From Scalesia atractyloides (Eukaryota; Streptophyta; Magnoliopsida; Asterales; Asteraceae), in the NCBI GenBank assembly GCA_947069175.1, contig CAMTDV010000018.1:39072869-39136868 (forward strand): a stretch of DNA of 64,000 nucleotides, in the 5' to 3' direction. Both the position numbers and the translations under genes were made by a program. This document shows positions 38,338 to 49,461 of the stretch, in pieces. The notes under the pieces are model-generated. The model ran no database searches, was not told the DNA's origin, and saw nothing but the letters and a program-made list of their open reading frames with translations. The first letter of the stretch is position 1. Every line of letters begins with the position of its first letter.

Positions 38338-39442
38338 TAGAGATGGGCAAAATCGGGTCTTTTGAATACCCGGACCCGGTTCCAACCCGGACCCGGTTCC
38401 TCATGCTAGTCAGTAGACCCGGTTTCTCTGTGGAACCGGTTCAAGTTCGTACCCGGGTATAAGTTTTTAAATGTGGAACCGGCTGGAACCGGTTCCGGGT
38501 ATGGTAGGAACCGGGTACGGGTAGGAACCGGTTCTGTCATAAAAAGCTGCATTTACTATTAGGAACCGGTTCTATCATAAAAAGTTGCATTTACTATTAG
38601 GAACCGGTTCCTAATAATTGAAACTGAATATTACTCTTAAAATCGGTTTTTTCTTATAATTTAACCTCATTCTCTACACCACTTCTAATTTCATTTACTT
38701 ACTAAAAAAATCAACACTTTAACCACTTCAAATCTAATACTATCAAAGAGATAACGATGGCTTGCAACGATGAGGTCGTGGATGTTTTGGAAACCAAAAG
38801 AAACCCCGCTGTTTGGAAGCACTTTGACTTGTGCTTGATGTCGGATAGCCATGAAATGGCTAGATGCAAGGGGTGCGGGAAGTTCATGAAGGCGTCGGCC
38901 AACTCGACGCTCAAGAAACACACCGACCGCCATTGTCCAGTGACAAAGGCGAAAAACAATGAAAAGGGTGAAGCATCCGGGACCGGGTCATTGAAAGTTT
39001 AGTTTGTTTTATGTATTGTAAACCCATTTGTGTTTTATGATTAGTATGTTTAGTGTTTTATGTGTTTTGTTTAACGTTTCTTGTTTAGGTTGTTTGTGTA
39101 ACCGGGTACTTGTTTCTCGTAATAAATAGTTTTATGTTTATGTATTATACCTTGTTCTAGCAAAGACTTATAAAAAAAATTCACATTAAAAATATATTGA
39201 CGCCGGGTCTGGAAGGTTACCGTAGGAACCGGGTATGATAAGAACCGGTTACGGGTACAACCCGGGTACGGGTTGGAACCGGTTCCGGAACTTATTTTTT
39301 TCCAAAAATGTGGAACCGGGTAGGAACCATCGGGTATTTTGAACCCGGAACCGGTTCTACTATATGTCGGGTAGGAACCGGAGCCGGTCCCAGGTAGGTT
39401 CCACCGGGTCGGGTTTGAAACCGGTTATTATGCCCATCTCTA
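38338..39442. mobile_element. hAT element (1105 bp) keeping a BED zinc-finger ORF
   Basis: Inverted ends are TAGAGATGGGCA and TGCCCATCTCTA. The flanks GGTTGATA and GGTTGAAA match at 7 of 8 positions. Both ends are filled with GGAACCGG/CCGGTTCC motifs (38365-38660 and 39195-39425). The only ORF is the BED-finger protein at 38757, so it cannot move on its own. Confidence 0.88.
38757..39002 (+). CDS. BED-type zinc-finger protein (81 aa) inside a hAT element
   Basis: The ORF runs from ATG at 38757 to TAG. It carries a BED finger at residues 18-60, with Cys37, Cys40, His55 and His59 in the pattern C-X2-C...H-X3-H, and ends in a Lys-rich tail with a GTG-SLKV end. BED fingers are the DNA-binding N-terminal domain of hAT transposases; the catalytic part is absent. 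It lies between two blocks of GGAACCGG repeats, which might be its binding sites. That is an inference. The ORF has no stop or frameshift, unlike the other transposase remains in this window. It could be a splice fragment of a longer ancestral transposase. Confidence 0.7.
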   Translation: MACNDEVVDVLETKRNPAVWKHFDLCLMSDSHEMARCKGCGKFMKASANSTLKKHTDRHCPVTKAKNNEKGEASGTGSLKV

Positions 39443-40137
39443 GGTTGAAATGGGCTCTCTGTAATGGAACGGGCCAGACTGGGCGACATATTTTATTTGA
39501 ACAGTTGAAACGGGTATAAAGCCCTAATTTTGCAAGGTATGTGTAATATGTGCAAGTAATGATTTAGTGCTAGTGCAAAAAAGTGCATTCACCACTTCGA
39601 CGCCAATTCTTCGAGTTAACAAAATGCCATTCGGTAACATGTGTGAAACAAGTTGTTTTAATTGCGGGTCAGACTAGTGGTGGCAATCATGTTGGATTGG
39701 CAGGTTAAATTGATGAGCGAACATGACCTATATATTTCTTCGTATCAAAGACTTCAATCCTAACTTGCACATACCTAAACCCGTGCAACTTAAACACAAC
39801 CAATATAACTATTTATCTAAACAAGTCAAACACGTTGATGGATGTAAACAACATCTTGGGTCATATATGGAATGAGATTTTTATTTTTAGTTCTAATTTT
39901 AAACATGTTTAATGCGTTTTAAATTATATATTTGACGGATCGACTTGTTAAATTAAATTGAGTTTGATTTTAAAGTACTCTTTTAAGCTTTTAAAGGAAA
40001 GTGATTATTACCATTACAAATTACCATTACCATTACCTTACGAATCTATTAAAAACATAACTTTGTGAACAGTAATGGCCCCAATGTTGGCTTTTTATAC
40101 TTGTCTATAAGTTATCTAATACGAGTGTGTTTAAAAT

Positions 40138-40235
40138 AGATTGTGTTGGTCCAGTGGTTAAGGCACCAGATAAATACAGTGGAAGGTAGGGTTTGAGCAT
40201 GTTTAGCTTCTTTTTTCATTTTGTTTTTCACTTCT
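40138..40235 (+). mobile_element. SINE-like tRNA-derived fragment
   Basis: TGGTCCAGTGG (about 40147) fits a pol III A box and GGTTTGAGC (about 40190) a degraded B box at the usual spacing. No clear tail or target duplication is found, so this is tentative. Confidence 0.4.
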
Positions 40236-40804
40236 AAAGCTGGTGTTGACTCACCACCACAATTGACATTTGCCACACCTGACAGCACCACTAAAAACCC
40301 ACCACCGACGCATCTTCATCCTGAGTGACCATCAGCTTTTGATTTCAACTACATATTCGATCCCTCATGAAAAGGTTTCGACCATCGCCTATTCATCTAT
40401 AGTTTGTTTCTGATTTTGAGCTGATAACAGAGATAGATTGCCTTTGGGATTCTTGACTTAGATTATGCGTTAAATTATGTGGCAATCTTATAATCTTTCG
40501 TTATATGCTACATTAGAGTTGCTCAATAGTAAGCACCGCAGCTTAATAATACACAAACATTAAGTTAGAACACAATATCCTATTTATGAACCACAGTCAA
40601 GTGTCGGGTAATCCTATTTATGATTGTATTAGAACAAATAATGATAGGAACGGCAAAAGGCATTGCCTGGAGAGAACCAGATCATATTCCATGATTTGAA
40701 GACTTCTAACATTCTCCTTTGCTTGATCAGGTACATATAGCATGCTGCCAATTAGTTGATCATGATGTTTTATGATAATAATATTTTAATTTTCATTGGA
40801 TTTC

Positions 40805-40925
40805 AATGCAAAAATCACTGATTTTGTGCTGCCAATACATGGCACAATAAATGATGGAGACACATTTTATCACACATGTAATGGGGACAATGGTTATGTA
40901 GCTCCAGAGTATGTGGCAACAGGTG
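40805..40925 (+). pseudogene. Protein kinase exon fragment (activation segment)
   Basis: The frame reads about KITDFVLPIHG...NGDNGYVAPEYVATG, then a GT splice-like boundary. This matches the DFG and APE segment of plant receptor-like cytoplasmic kinases, with DFG changed to DFV. The flanking kinase domain is absent. A decayed Helitron-type terminus lies downstream at 41326, so capture by a Helitron is possible. Confidence 0.6.
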
Positions 40926-41299
40926 AGTTACCTGGTAAATAGTTGATGTCTTATGTGGCATTGTTGCTTTTTATTTGATTATTTTATGGTAATTTCTTGT
41001 AAGGGTATTCATTTACTTAAATTATAATTTTATTTTATTTTTTAATTTTTTATTTGTTTCAGATTGTAAACTGAGAAAAAGGTTTAGACATGAAGATAAT
41101 GTTCATAGAGCTTTAAAAGGGCAAAATGAGTTGTTCTTATATTGTAAAAGCTTTATATTGATATAGCTGAAACAATGGGTTACCATTTGATGTAACATAT
41201 CATGAATAACTTGGCAAAAAACATATTATCATGATAACAAGGCTAAAAACACAATGGAAATCGCACGACATGATAACAAGGCAAAAAACATATTGTAAA

Positions 41300-41329
41300 T
41301 CTGCAATGCGCGACTACGAATAACACTAG
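41300..41329 (+). mobile_element. Possible decayed Helitron 3' end
   Basis: CTGCAATGCGCGACTACG, a remnant hairpin, precedes AATAACACTAG, ending in CTAG followed by T. The hairpin is weak, so this is tentative. The extent of the element to the left is unknown. Confidence 0.4.
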
Positions 41330-41536
41330 TTCATTCTATATATAGGTAGTGTTTATGAAACAATAAATTTCCTCTTTAACCGAAAAGAAAAGTGAATTAT
41401 TTGATCATCCTAGAATACCATATAAAAGTTTAACGAGACATAATTATGTAATAAAGAATCTCACTAGACATGCAAAAAAAAAAGTAAATATTATTAAAAC
41501 TAAAGATCTATATAAACTATGGTATCGAAGTTTGAC

Positions 41537-41881
41537 TTATCGGCCACCACACCTGGTAATAATATTGCAACCCCGTCTGTATGGGTTAGCTTGACGTCTA
41601 CTATTACAGTTGTAATAAGACTGACCACGTTGATTACATGGAACATTGTTCTTTTGTAGTGCACCATAGCTGATGTAGCCCCTTCCTGCTAGAACTCGTC
41701 TAGCACTTTCAGACTCCATCATGACCTCCTCTTCAGGATCCCTTACGATTTCACCAGGACCATTAGAGACATGTCTCGATACCACCCTATTCGGCTCAAA
41801 GGGCACATTCATGGAAGAGGAAGGTGCAAAACAAGAAAACGCCAACGCTAAGATGATGAAAAATGCAATACCGTTAGCCAT
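41537..41881 (-). CDS. RALF: RALF (rapid alkalinization factor) peptide hormone precursor
   Basis: This intronless ORF encodes 114 residues. RALF peptides are secreted, bind FERONIA-family receptor kinases at the cell surface, raise apoplastic pH and restrain cell expansion. Residues 1-23 form a hydrophobic signal peptide. RRVLA at 61-65 resembles the dibasic RRxL site cut by the subtilase S1P. The mature region begins near residue 67 with the receptor-binding motif YISYGAL (69-75). Four cysteines (82, 92, 105, 111) fit the two conserved disulfides, and the block ANPYRRGCNIITRC is standard. The length is typical and no key residue is missing. ATG at 41881 is the only start that includes the signal peptide. 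Its neighbours are transposon fragments; no partner gene is nearby. Confidence 0.95.
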   Translation of the reverse strand: MANGIAFFIILALAFSCFAPSSSMNVPFEPNRVVSRHVSNGPGEIVRDPEEEVMMESESARRVLAGRGYISYGALQKNNVPCNQRGQSYYNCNSRRQANPYRRGCNIITRCGGR

Positions 41882-42370
41882 TTTTAAAGACGATAAGAAG
41901 AAATGAAATCAAAGAATAGAGGTTTTGGTGTTATAGTTTTGGGCAAGAGTTGAGATTTTTGGGGAGAAATAACAGAAGTGTTTTGTGGTTAAGATTTATG
42001 ATCCACAAGTATTTGGAATGCAAGAACGTAACAAACATACTTGAGTTTTTGACTTTTGACTTTTGACTGGCTTGCATGGCCATAATCAGTCTTAACATGA
42101 ATGTTTTCCAAGTAAAACTTTCCCTGATGAGTCGCCTAAACTTTTGTAAGGGTACAAAAATTAATCAAATTGGCTATAACATTATATTGTGTGATATATT
42201 CGATATGAAAACAAGAGCCTAAACAAATTTATTTACTTTAAGAAGGGGAAAAAAAGAGCTGATGATCCTTTTTGATGAATTGAATAAAGACAATATCTTA
42301 CGTAAATCCGTGTAACACACGAGACTATAACAATAATTATTCATAATTATAATAATATAGTAATTACAAA
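41882..42370. other. RALF upstream region
   Basis: AT-rich DNA between the RALF start and the Helitron. It should contain the RALF promoter. No clear TATA box was found. TTTTTGACTTTTGACTTTTGACTGGC (42044-42070 region) contains repeated TTGAC W-box cores on the plus strand, which are WRKY-binding sites; functional use is an inference. Confidence 0.45.
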
Positions 42371-42693
42371 TCTCCATTCTCTATTAAAGGAGAAAGAGCA
42401 TGACATAAGAATTGCTTATGTGTCAATCATATAGAGCATCCAACTCAGCAATTGCTTACATCATAAATCCATTAATCAATAATCAATTTACCTATTTCAA
42501 ATTCAAACCCTTCTCCAATTTACATATTTCAAATTCAAAATTTTGACTTCATATTTGAAATTCAAAATTCTGGCTCCATATTCAAACCTCTATCTCTCCT
42601 CTTTTAATATCTCAACACACAATCTCTCTTATCTTCCATATCTAATTCCATTTGAGGAGCATTATACATATCATCCTTTCATTTACCTCTATC

Positions 42694-42708
42694 AAACCCT
42701 AACCCTAA
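42694..42708 (+). promoter_or_regulatory. Telo-box promoter motif of captured RPS15
   Basis: AAACCCTAACCCTAA lies 34 bases before the RPS15 ATG. Telo boxes are typical of plant ribosomal-protein gene promoters, so the Helitron seems to have taken up promoter sequence with the exons. Confidence 0.7.
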
Positions 42709-42741
42709 TTTATCAAGCCAAAGCAGATTCAGCAACCAACA

Positions 42742-43117
42742 ATGGTGATTTTTCTTCAATTCTTCTTTTCATGTATTCAATTTGCTTCGATATTAATCAA
42801 TTGTTGTTTCAGGCGGACGTTGAGGTCGATGTTGCAGCAGTCGGAGCACCGAAGAAGAGGAAGTTCAAGAAGTTCAGTTTTAGAGGAGTTGATTTGGATG
42901 CTCTGCTTGATATGTCTACTGATGAGCTTGTTAAGCTCTTCACCGCTCGTGCTCGCAGAAGGTATATATATTTATATTACTATATGTATTTGTTTGTATA
43001 ACTTATGTAGTAATTTTGATAGATATGTGTTTTTTACATGTAATCTGTGTGTTTTGTAGGTTTCACAAAGGTTTGAAGAGGAAGCCTATGGCTTTGATTA
43101 AGAAGCTCCGTAAAGCT
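42742..43117 (+). pseudogene. RPS15: Ribosomal protein S15 (uS19) gene fragment, exons 1-3
   Basis: uS19 is a component of the small ribosomal subunit head. Exon 1 is only the ATG (42742-42744). Exon 2 (42813-42961) encodes ADVEVDVAAVGAPKKRKFKK, then FRGVDLDALLDMSTDELVKL and RARRR. Exon 3 (43060-43117) encodes FHKGLKRKPMALIKKLRKA. The splice sites are GT/AG and the reading frame across them is correct. The rest of the protein, including the conserved C-terminal half, is not recognisable; the segments at 43756-43815 and 44182-44245 are exon-like and may be badly decayed remains. It is therefore truncated and cannot make uS19, although a transcript is possible. Confidence 0.85.
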
Positions 43118-44046
43118 GTATGTTTTATTACTATTTTTATTACATTTTTATGATAATTTTGTTTAATTTGTGCTGTTGTGATAGTTTATTACTTTATGGA
43201 TAGTTTTGTTGTTGAAAAACTTGATCGATATCTACTTGATTGTTAGAATAAGGCTAGGAAATGTGTTATTTGTCGAATTTTGACTATATTTTGTGAGAAT
43301 CTGGGATTGAATGTAAAGGTGCATAGTGTAGACATAGATATAACGGTATGCATCACATTTTAAAGCATTACACTTTAACTCATAGTTGTTAATGGTGAAT
43401 AACGACAAATAGCGATAAGGTACCTATATGCTACATAGCGAACAGTGATCAATAGCGATACACTAGAATTTTTTTATATGTATGTTACTATGTTATTATC
43501 AAAATACCTTGGTATATACACTATTTTATATGTATATTTAACAAAAGCCTAAAATCCAGCTATTTTATAGCTGTATTTTCTATTTATATTATAAAAGGCT
43601 GCTATCTATCGCTAGAGACCATATAGCGATTAGCAAGAATGGAGCTATACACCACACTATTCGCTATAACGACTGTATAGACAACTATGCCAGCGATTTA
43701 TATTTATTAGTTTTTTTTATTCCATTTGAAATTGTAAGTTTTGGATGATTTGTAGGGATGAGACGACCTTCGTGGAACAAATCATAGGAGAGTATATGGA
43801 GGAGCGACAAGAACACGGTGTAAGTTTATAGGACAGGGCTAGTTACTGTTCCTTAAGTCCACTGATATAACTTCTGTAGTTCTGTACATATATTCTTGTG
43901 GTCCGTACAATGTGTGAGTAATTAAAAATATCTTAGAAAGTTTGGAATCATGTCTCTACGTGTAGTATGCACCATCCAAAAACAACACAAGATTCCAAAT
44001 TGGTAAATTAGAATATGCTAAATGTTGGTTTAAATTTATATTTATG

Positions 44047-44048
<2 letters not shown>

Positions 44049-44079
<31 letters not shown>
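44049..44079. repeat. AT microsatellite
   Basis: About 30 bases of alternating AT inside the Helitron. Confidence 0.95.
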
Positions 44080-44080
<1 letters not shown>

Positions 44081-45160
44081 TGCTTTTTGTTGAAAATGAA
44101 TATTGATTGTAGTTCGTACTTAATCGATTGAATGGTTAATTAGTGCTTAAAATGAAGTGATAATGGATTTGAACTTTACAGGTCCTGGGGTTGGAGAAAG
44201 GGCGTTTGTGAAGAACCATTCGTTTGGATGGAGTGGTAGGTTTTGGTGGAGAATGGTTAACATAACAAATAATCTATTTAATGGTGCTTTTTTTCATCTC
44301 AATTAACATGTATTTGTCCTTTGTTAATTGTGATTGGTTTCAGCTTTATAAGTGGAGAAGGCATGCTTTCAGCCTCTAAGTTTTAATCTAAAATATCCAA
44401 ATGTTGAAATCTGAAAAGGTTAGAATCATGTAAAAATGTTCATTCGTTTAAAACCTAAATGGACAGTTCATGAGATTTGAGGATGAAATGGTTTGTGAAT
44501 TGAAATACTTTCATAGATGAATTTGTTTACTGCTGAATGTGCATCCTATGTTAAAAGGTTATGATACTTGCATAGATGAATTTGTTGAATTTGTCTACTT
44601 TGTAGATTGTATGTTCAAAGTGCCAAACGAGGTGAAGGTATGTATGATGTAAGTGGTAAAAAATGGTTCAGGTATGCATGTGGTTGTGATTTTGGTCGAT
44701 CTCTATCATCATTTATTTTAATGTGTATTTTATTAAAAAATGAAACTTTTTTATCAAAATCAGGACGTTTTGAAGCTGAAACAGTCAACTGAGAGTTATA
44801 AATTAAATTAAAAAACATGGTTTCATTGTGCATTACCAAATATAATTAAATGAGTATGAGTATTGATCTCACACAGGTTGGTTGGTTTGAAAGTGACCGT
44901 AAGCATCTATAAATGCTTATAACATTCTGTGATGACATAAGATATATTTTATTGTTGTAAAAATGTATGATTCGTTGTTACCTACCCGTGTTCTAAAAGG
45001 TACACAAATATTTCATATCAGAGACGCTTTGAAATAGGATCAAAAGGTTCTGGGACAAATGTTCGCAGCAAATCAAGGGTATGTTAGCTTTTAACGCTTT
45101 GATTAACTTTGTCAATATTTGTTTGTTGGTTTAACGCTTTTAACACTTATTCAAATGCAG

Positions 45161-45562
45161 TAGGAAGTTGTTTCGAAGTTCGGTGGGATTGTTGACCGGA
45201 AAGCCCACAAAGTCCCAACTGCCAAGGTATAATCTTCTTCAACCTCGAAAAATGCCACGTTTTATTTTATTTTGAAAGGTATTTTAGATATTTTTATGTT
45301 GCCGTGCAGAAACGCAAGTATATAGAACAAGAATTTCAGAAAACAAACAAGGAGATTCCGTTACCGAAGCAGCCGAAGAAACGAAGCAACAAGTATTAAA
45401 GGAGTTGGACAGCACTAAACGGCTCATGGAACAAAGCCCTATGGTACTTTTGTAATTAAACTTAAAACATGGGTTCTTTTTATGGTACTTCACGGGACTG
45501 CGAACGAACCGGAAACCGGAGTTACGCTTTCTTTGGAGGAATATCGCAAACATGAAACGGTA
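45161..45562 (+). pseudogene. WEB1: WEB1-like (DUF827 coiled-coil) gene fragments
   Basis: WEB1 with PMI2 supports light-driven chloroplast movement. Exon-like piece 1 (45161-45226, AG before, GT after) encodes EVVSKFGGIVDRKAHKVPTAK in position terms, the start of the DUF827 domain. Piece 2 (from 45310) encodes KRKYIEQEFQKTNKEIP, then after a frame change a LKELDSTKRLMEQ motif. Piece 3 (about 45486-45562) encodes TGVTLSLEEYRKHE, which in WEB1 proteins lies far downstream near the C-terminal end. The long middle coiled coil is absent. The assignment is from remembered family motifs and the order of pieces, not from a search. Confidence 0.65.
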
Positions 45563-46427
45563 TTGTTTAGTGTTACTCTACCTTCAAGGAAAGTAGAGGA
45601 GCAAGTATAATTATAAGTTTTGCTGTTAAATTCGTTCTAACAAAACAATAGAAACGTTGTTGATTATGTGTTTTTTTTTTTCTTCATTTTTTGTAGTTAT
45701 GAGAAGGTTTAAAGCTATTAAATGGGTGGAAAGTGTAGTTAGTCATTGGGGATACCAATACAACCATCAAACTTTTTGATAGAAATACATAGGTTAAAGC
45801 TTCATGTTTCCATCAACTAATGGTTGTTCCATCGTAAAGACTTCGAGTATGGATCCTAACCATAAACTGTGATTTGATTTTAAATCTAAAGGGATAGGAT
45901 TATTCATGTTTTTAAGGTATCATTTTTTTATCAAAATAAGTGATATAGTAAACAGGACTGCAGCGACGTACATTCAGGTGCTATCTTGTGGTGATTTGGG
46001 AGTGTTCCAGGCTGCATTTAGTGACCAAACAATGGTGATGAACATCGGTATTGAGCTGCCAAAATAATGCAGCAAACAGGACTACAGCGTCGTGCATTCA
46101 GGTGCAATTTTGGGATCAAAACATGGCATATAAAGCTGCAACAATTTGGGATGTTTGGTAGCTACTTTTTAGGTATTACTTCGAATCACTATGCTTTTAC
46201 GTAAAAGTCAATTACTTAACAAGTCTTCATTACAAATATGATTTGGATTTGGGTCGTATGCTTTCACTCCAAAAGTCAGAGATTACAAATCATGAATTCC
46301 TATACAGAATAAATGATAATTTTATTTTAACATTCGAGTACTTATTACTCTGGAATTAAAGATATCTAATTATCATAAGAATATTTAATAGTATATTGTT
46401 TAAGTGACCAGGTTTCTAGAAACCTGA

Positions 46428-46584
46428 TGGACGTGCCTTCGACTTCCGTTCGTGACCTGTGTGCCGTCAGTAATATAGAGTGTGATGATAGAGACATGGA
46501 ATTCATGGCGAAGCTCAAGGATATACATCGAGATGTTGAGCACTCGATGGAATTGAAGCTAAAATTTCTTAATTCTTGTTGTTA
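46428..46584 (+). pseudogene. Unidentified short coding-like segment in Helitron
   Basis: An open frame from ATG at about 46427 to TAA encodes about 52 residues, including STSVRDLCAVSNIECDDRD and HSMELKLKFLNS. It might be a third captured exon. I do not recognise it. Confidence 0.3.
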
Positions 46585-47435
46585 AATTTTTAAATTTCTG
46601 ATTGTTATTGTTAGATTTGAAAGTTTGTTAGCTCAGTACTTTATGTAATTGTTGCTGGTTTAATGCCATAAATTTTAATTGTATTAATCTTTCTTGGCGC
46701 ATTATAATAAATATTTATTTTACCAAGCACAAGTATTATTAAATTGTTTCTAAATTATTTCCGATATAAAAGGAGGTGGGGGAGCATGCTAAGATGATTA
46801 CAAAACAAGTGAATATTAGACACACTTTGATGTAAATATGATATGTATTATTTTTATTAGTTATTTTAAATGTTTTATATATCAAATCCCCGACAATCTA
46901 AATGAACCGATAATTACTTACTAATTAATATAATAAAACGTTACTAAAACTACCCGTGTTTTACACGGGTCTGACTACTAGTAAATAATAATAACAATAG
47001 CAATAACAATTTTTCTCATCTTTTCCTGAGGTTTATATTTTTTCCTATTTTCTTTTACCATTTTCATCAAACCCATTAACTTTATCAAAATAGCCAATGA
47101 GGGGAATTTTTGTCATTTTAGTTATTTAATCTTTTATTAAATTCAAATAAAACTCACCATATTAGTTTATATCACATGTCAAATAGACTCTTAAGGAGCT
47201 ATGTAAATATTTGTCATTGTTAATATTAAATTACAAAAATAAATTAAAATATAATCTAAATTATATGAATTCTAATATAAATTTTACACTATATACCATG
47301 TTCGTTTATATAAGTTTATCGACGTGACAGAATAAAATTCGTTGAATACAGAGGTATATTTGCAATAATATATATCAGACACCACATGTGTTATATTAAT
47401 AATAAAAATTGGATATTAATCTTAATATATTATTA

Positions 47436-47640
47436 AGAGTAAACTGTCATTTTGGTCCCTGAGGTTTGGTCACTTTTGCCACTTTAGTCCAAAACTTAAA
47501 CCTTTTGCATTTGGGTCCTTATGGTTAAAGTTTTATTGCCATTTTGGTCCAAAAGTAAAACCAGGTCATATTTATCTTATAAAATCATGCTATTTTGTCC
47601 TTTTCCTCAGAGGAAAAATGGTCATTTTGATCATAATTTA
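47436..47640. repeat. CATTTTGGTCC-type dispersed repeat end
   Basis: ACTGTCATTTTGGTCCCTGAGG (in part) and further CATTTTGGTCC/CTTTAGTCC units recur. The layout looks like the end of a DNA transposon, but no matching inverted end is seen by 48600. Confidence 0.4.
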
Positions 47641-48605
47641 GCTAATATCATAATTACTCAAAACAAAAAGAGATGGGCCACCCTTTCATCGTCTTCTTCC
47701 CCCTTTTCTGTCTGTAAAACCCACCACCACCAAAGTATGCATCTCATTTGGCCACCAATTGCAACACCGCACACACAAATCGTAAACCAAAGTTATAAAG
47801 TTGGTGAATATAAAAACCCAAGCACCTCCTCTGATCGTGTACCTACCACACCACCAGTATCCACCATCTGATTCCTTTATAACCACCACCGTAAGCACAT
47901 CCGACGGTGACAACCACCACATTCGAACACCATAATCTTCAACATCAGCACATCCGTCGAATGTGATATAACCATTCACATGCTCTGCTTATGAACCTCC
48001 TACACCACCACATTCCACCTTTTGATTCCACCATCATCCAATGTCATTAACATGCTATCTAAAAAAAACCCATAAAAAAAACTACACTCCACTTTTAGAT
48101 TCCTCCATCAGCACAAAACCGACAAAAAAACCTACCAATACACCAAAAAAAGGACAACATTAAGAACCCTATCTCAAAACCCCAAAAAGCTCAAAAATAA
48201 AAAACCACGATTAATAGTAGGTGATTTACTAAATCTGCAATTCGCACAACTGATGACCTTGAATTGCACCAGGTAGTTCAATCTCCTTGAATCAGTTCTT
48301 ATTAAAATCCACCCTTCGTCCAAACAATTCACCGGAAAACCTAACCCTAACTTTCCGACAAGTAAAGACAAGTAAACATTGTCCAGTCTACCGTCCTCAA
48401 GCCGTTGCTGCCTCTAGATCACCGTACACCCACACCGCCGACGGCATGTTCTATGGAATGTTTGGTGGAGTGTTTGGAGAAGATTAGGGTTTGGGGTTGA
48501 GGAAGATGAATCTCTACTGCTTTTATATGGGGATTATTTAGTTTAATTATTTTTAATTAATAATGAGTTGTAATAAACCTATAATGAAAAAACATTATTT
48601 TTAAT
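47641..48605. other. Intergenic, CCACCA-rich
   Basis: Short ORFs of about 65-115 codons occur on both strands, but they follow CAC/CCA repeats and show no known domain. I see no gene. Confidence 0.4.
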
Positions 48606-48624
48606 CAAGTTTCTTAGGAAACTT

Positions 48625-48935
48625 CACAAGTTCGGGCGAACTTGTACTATTCTGCTGAGTTGTTAGTCAAGTTCGGGCGAACTTGCAAGTTTCTCAAGGA
48701 AACTTGACAAGTTCGAGCGAACTTGCAGTTAACCTTGATAGGTGAGACAAGTTCGGCCGAATTTGTGAAGTTTCCTAAGAAACTTGACAAGTTCGAGCGA
48801 ACTTGGGGATTCCTGAAGAGAATTTTTGTGCATTTCCACTCAAGTTCGGCCGAACTTGACCCCTAGAGGGCAAGTTCGAGTGAACTTGACATGCTGTGTT
48901 GACAAATTCAGTGCAATCTCGAGCGAACTTGATGT
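48625..48935 (-). repeat. Palindrome cluster, leader side of TATA
   Basis: Seven or more copies of CAAGTTCGNNCGAACTTG lie at about 48627, 48669, 48710, 48749, 48787, 48841 and 48871, with GG, AG and GC centres. Confidence 0.9.
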
Positions 48936-49461
48936 TTTCGGGTCCAAAATCTTACGTCTTTGCGTCGTTTGCTGAGTAAATCGAGTGTCCATCCCTCCAA
49001 CCTTAAGCCACTGAGCAAAACTTAGGTTGGAGAGGTCTTTTGGAGCGAACTTAGCCACTTTATAGAAACTCGGGCTAAACCGGACGAACTTGATGGTTCG
49101 CACGGGTTAGTCCAGCTTGTGTAAAGCGACGATTTCGTCCTTGTGCTTCCGGATCTGAGATTTTGCTTGACAACGCCTCGTTCCACTCAAAAGTGAATGA
49201 AACATACGTCATTAGTTCGAATATTGTGTGTAACTCAATGTTTTTGAAAGGTTTTACTCAGATCTATTATAGATCTGAGTGAAAAACAGAAGTTTTATAG
49301 AAAAAGATGAAGATTTTCGTAAACGGAAGAGATTTGATGAAAACGAAGGCAATGCCTTGTGCAAAATCGTTGTAAACCTTTGTAAAACGTTGTTGAATGT
49401 TGTTGTAGTTGAAATCGGGTTGATTCTTACTTAGGGAACAAAGGGTTTCGGTTTGGAGAGC

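Larger units (their letters stand above)
42371..46981 (+). mobile_element. Non-autonomous Helitron (4611 bp) with captured gene pieces
   Basis: The left end TCTCCATTCTCTATTAAAGG follows an A. The right end has the hairpin ACCCGTGTTTTACACGGGT (46952-46970), then CTGACTACTAG, ending in CTAG before a T. A TC start, a hairpin about 10 bases from a CTRR end and insertion between A and T are the Helitron hallmarks. No Rep/helicase is inside. It carries RPS15 promoter and exons, WEB1-like pieces and several exon-like segments of unknown origin. Confidence 0.82.

Noticed and set aside
43756..44245. Last exons of RPS15
   Set aside because: Two exon-like segments have only faint similarity to the uS19 C terminus; not enough to call.
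45720..45800. WD40-like scrap (GDTNTTIKLFDRNT)
   Set aside because: Only about 14 residues; too short to name a donor gene.
47521..48487. Short ORFs of 66-116 codons
   Set aside because: Composition follows CAC/CCA repeats, there is no family signature and no splice context.
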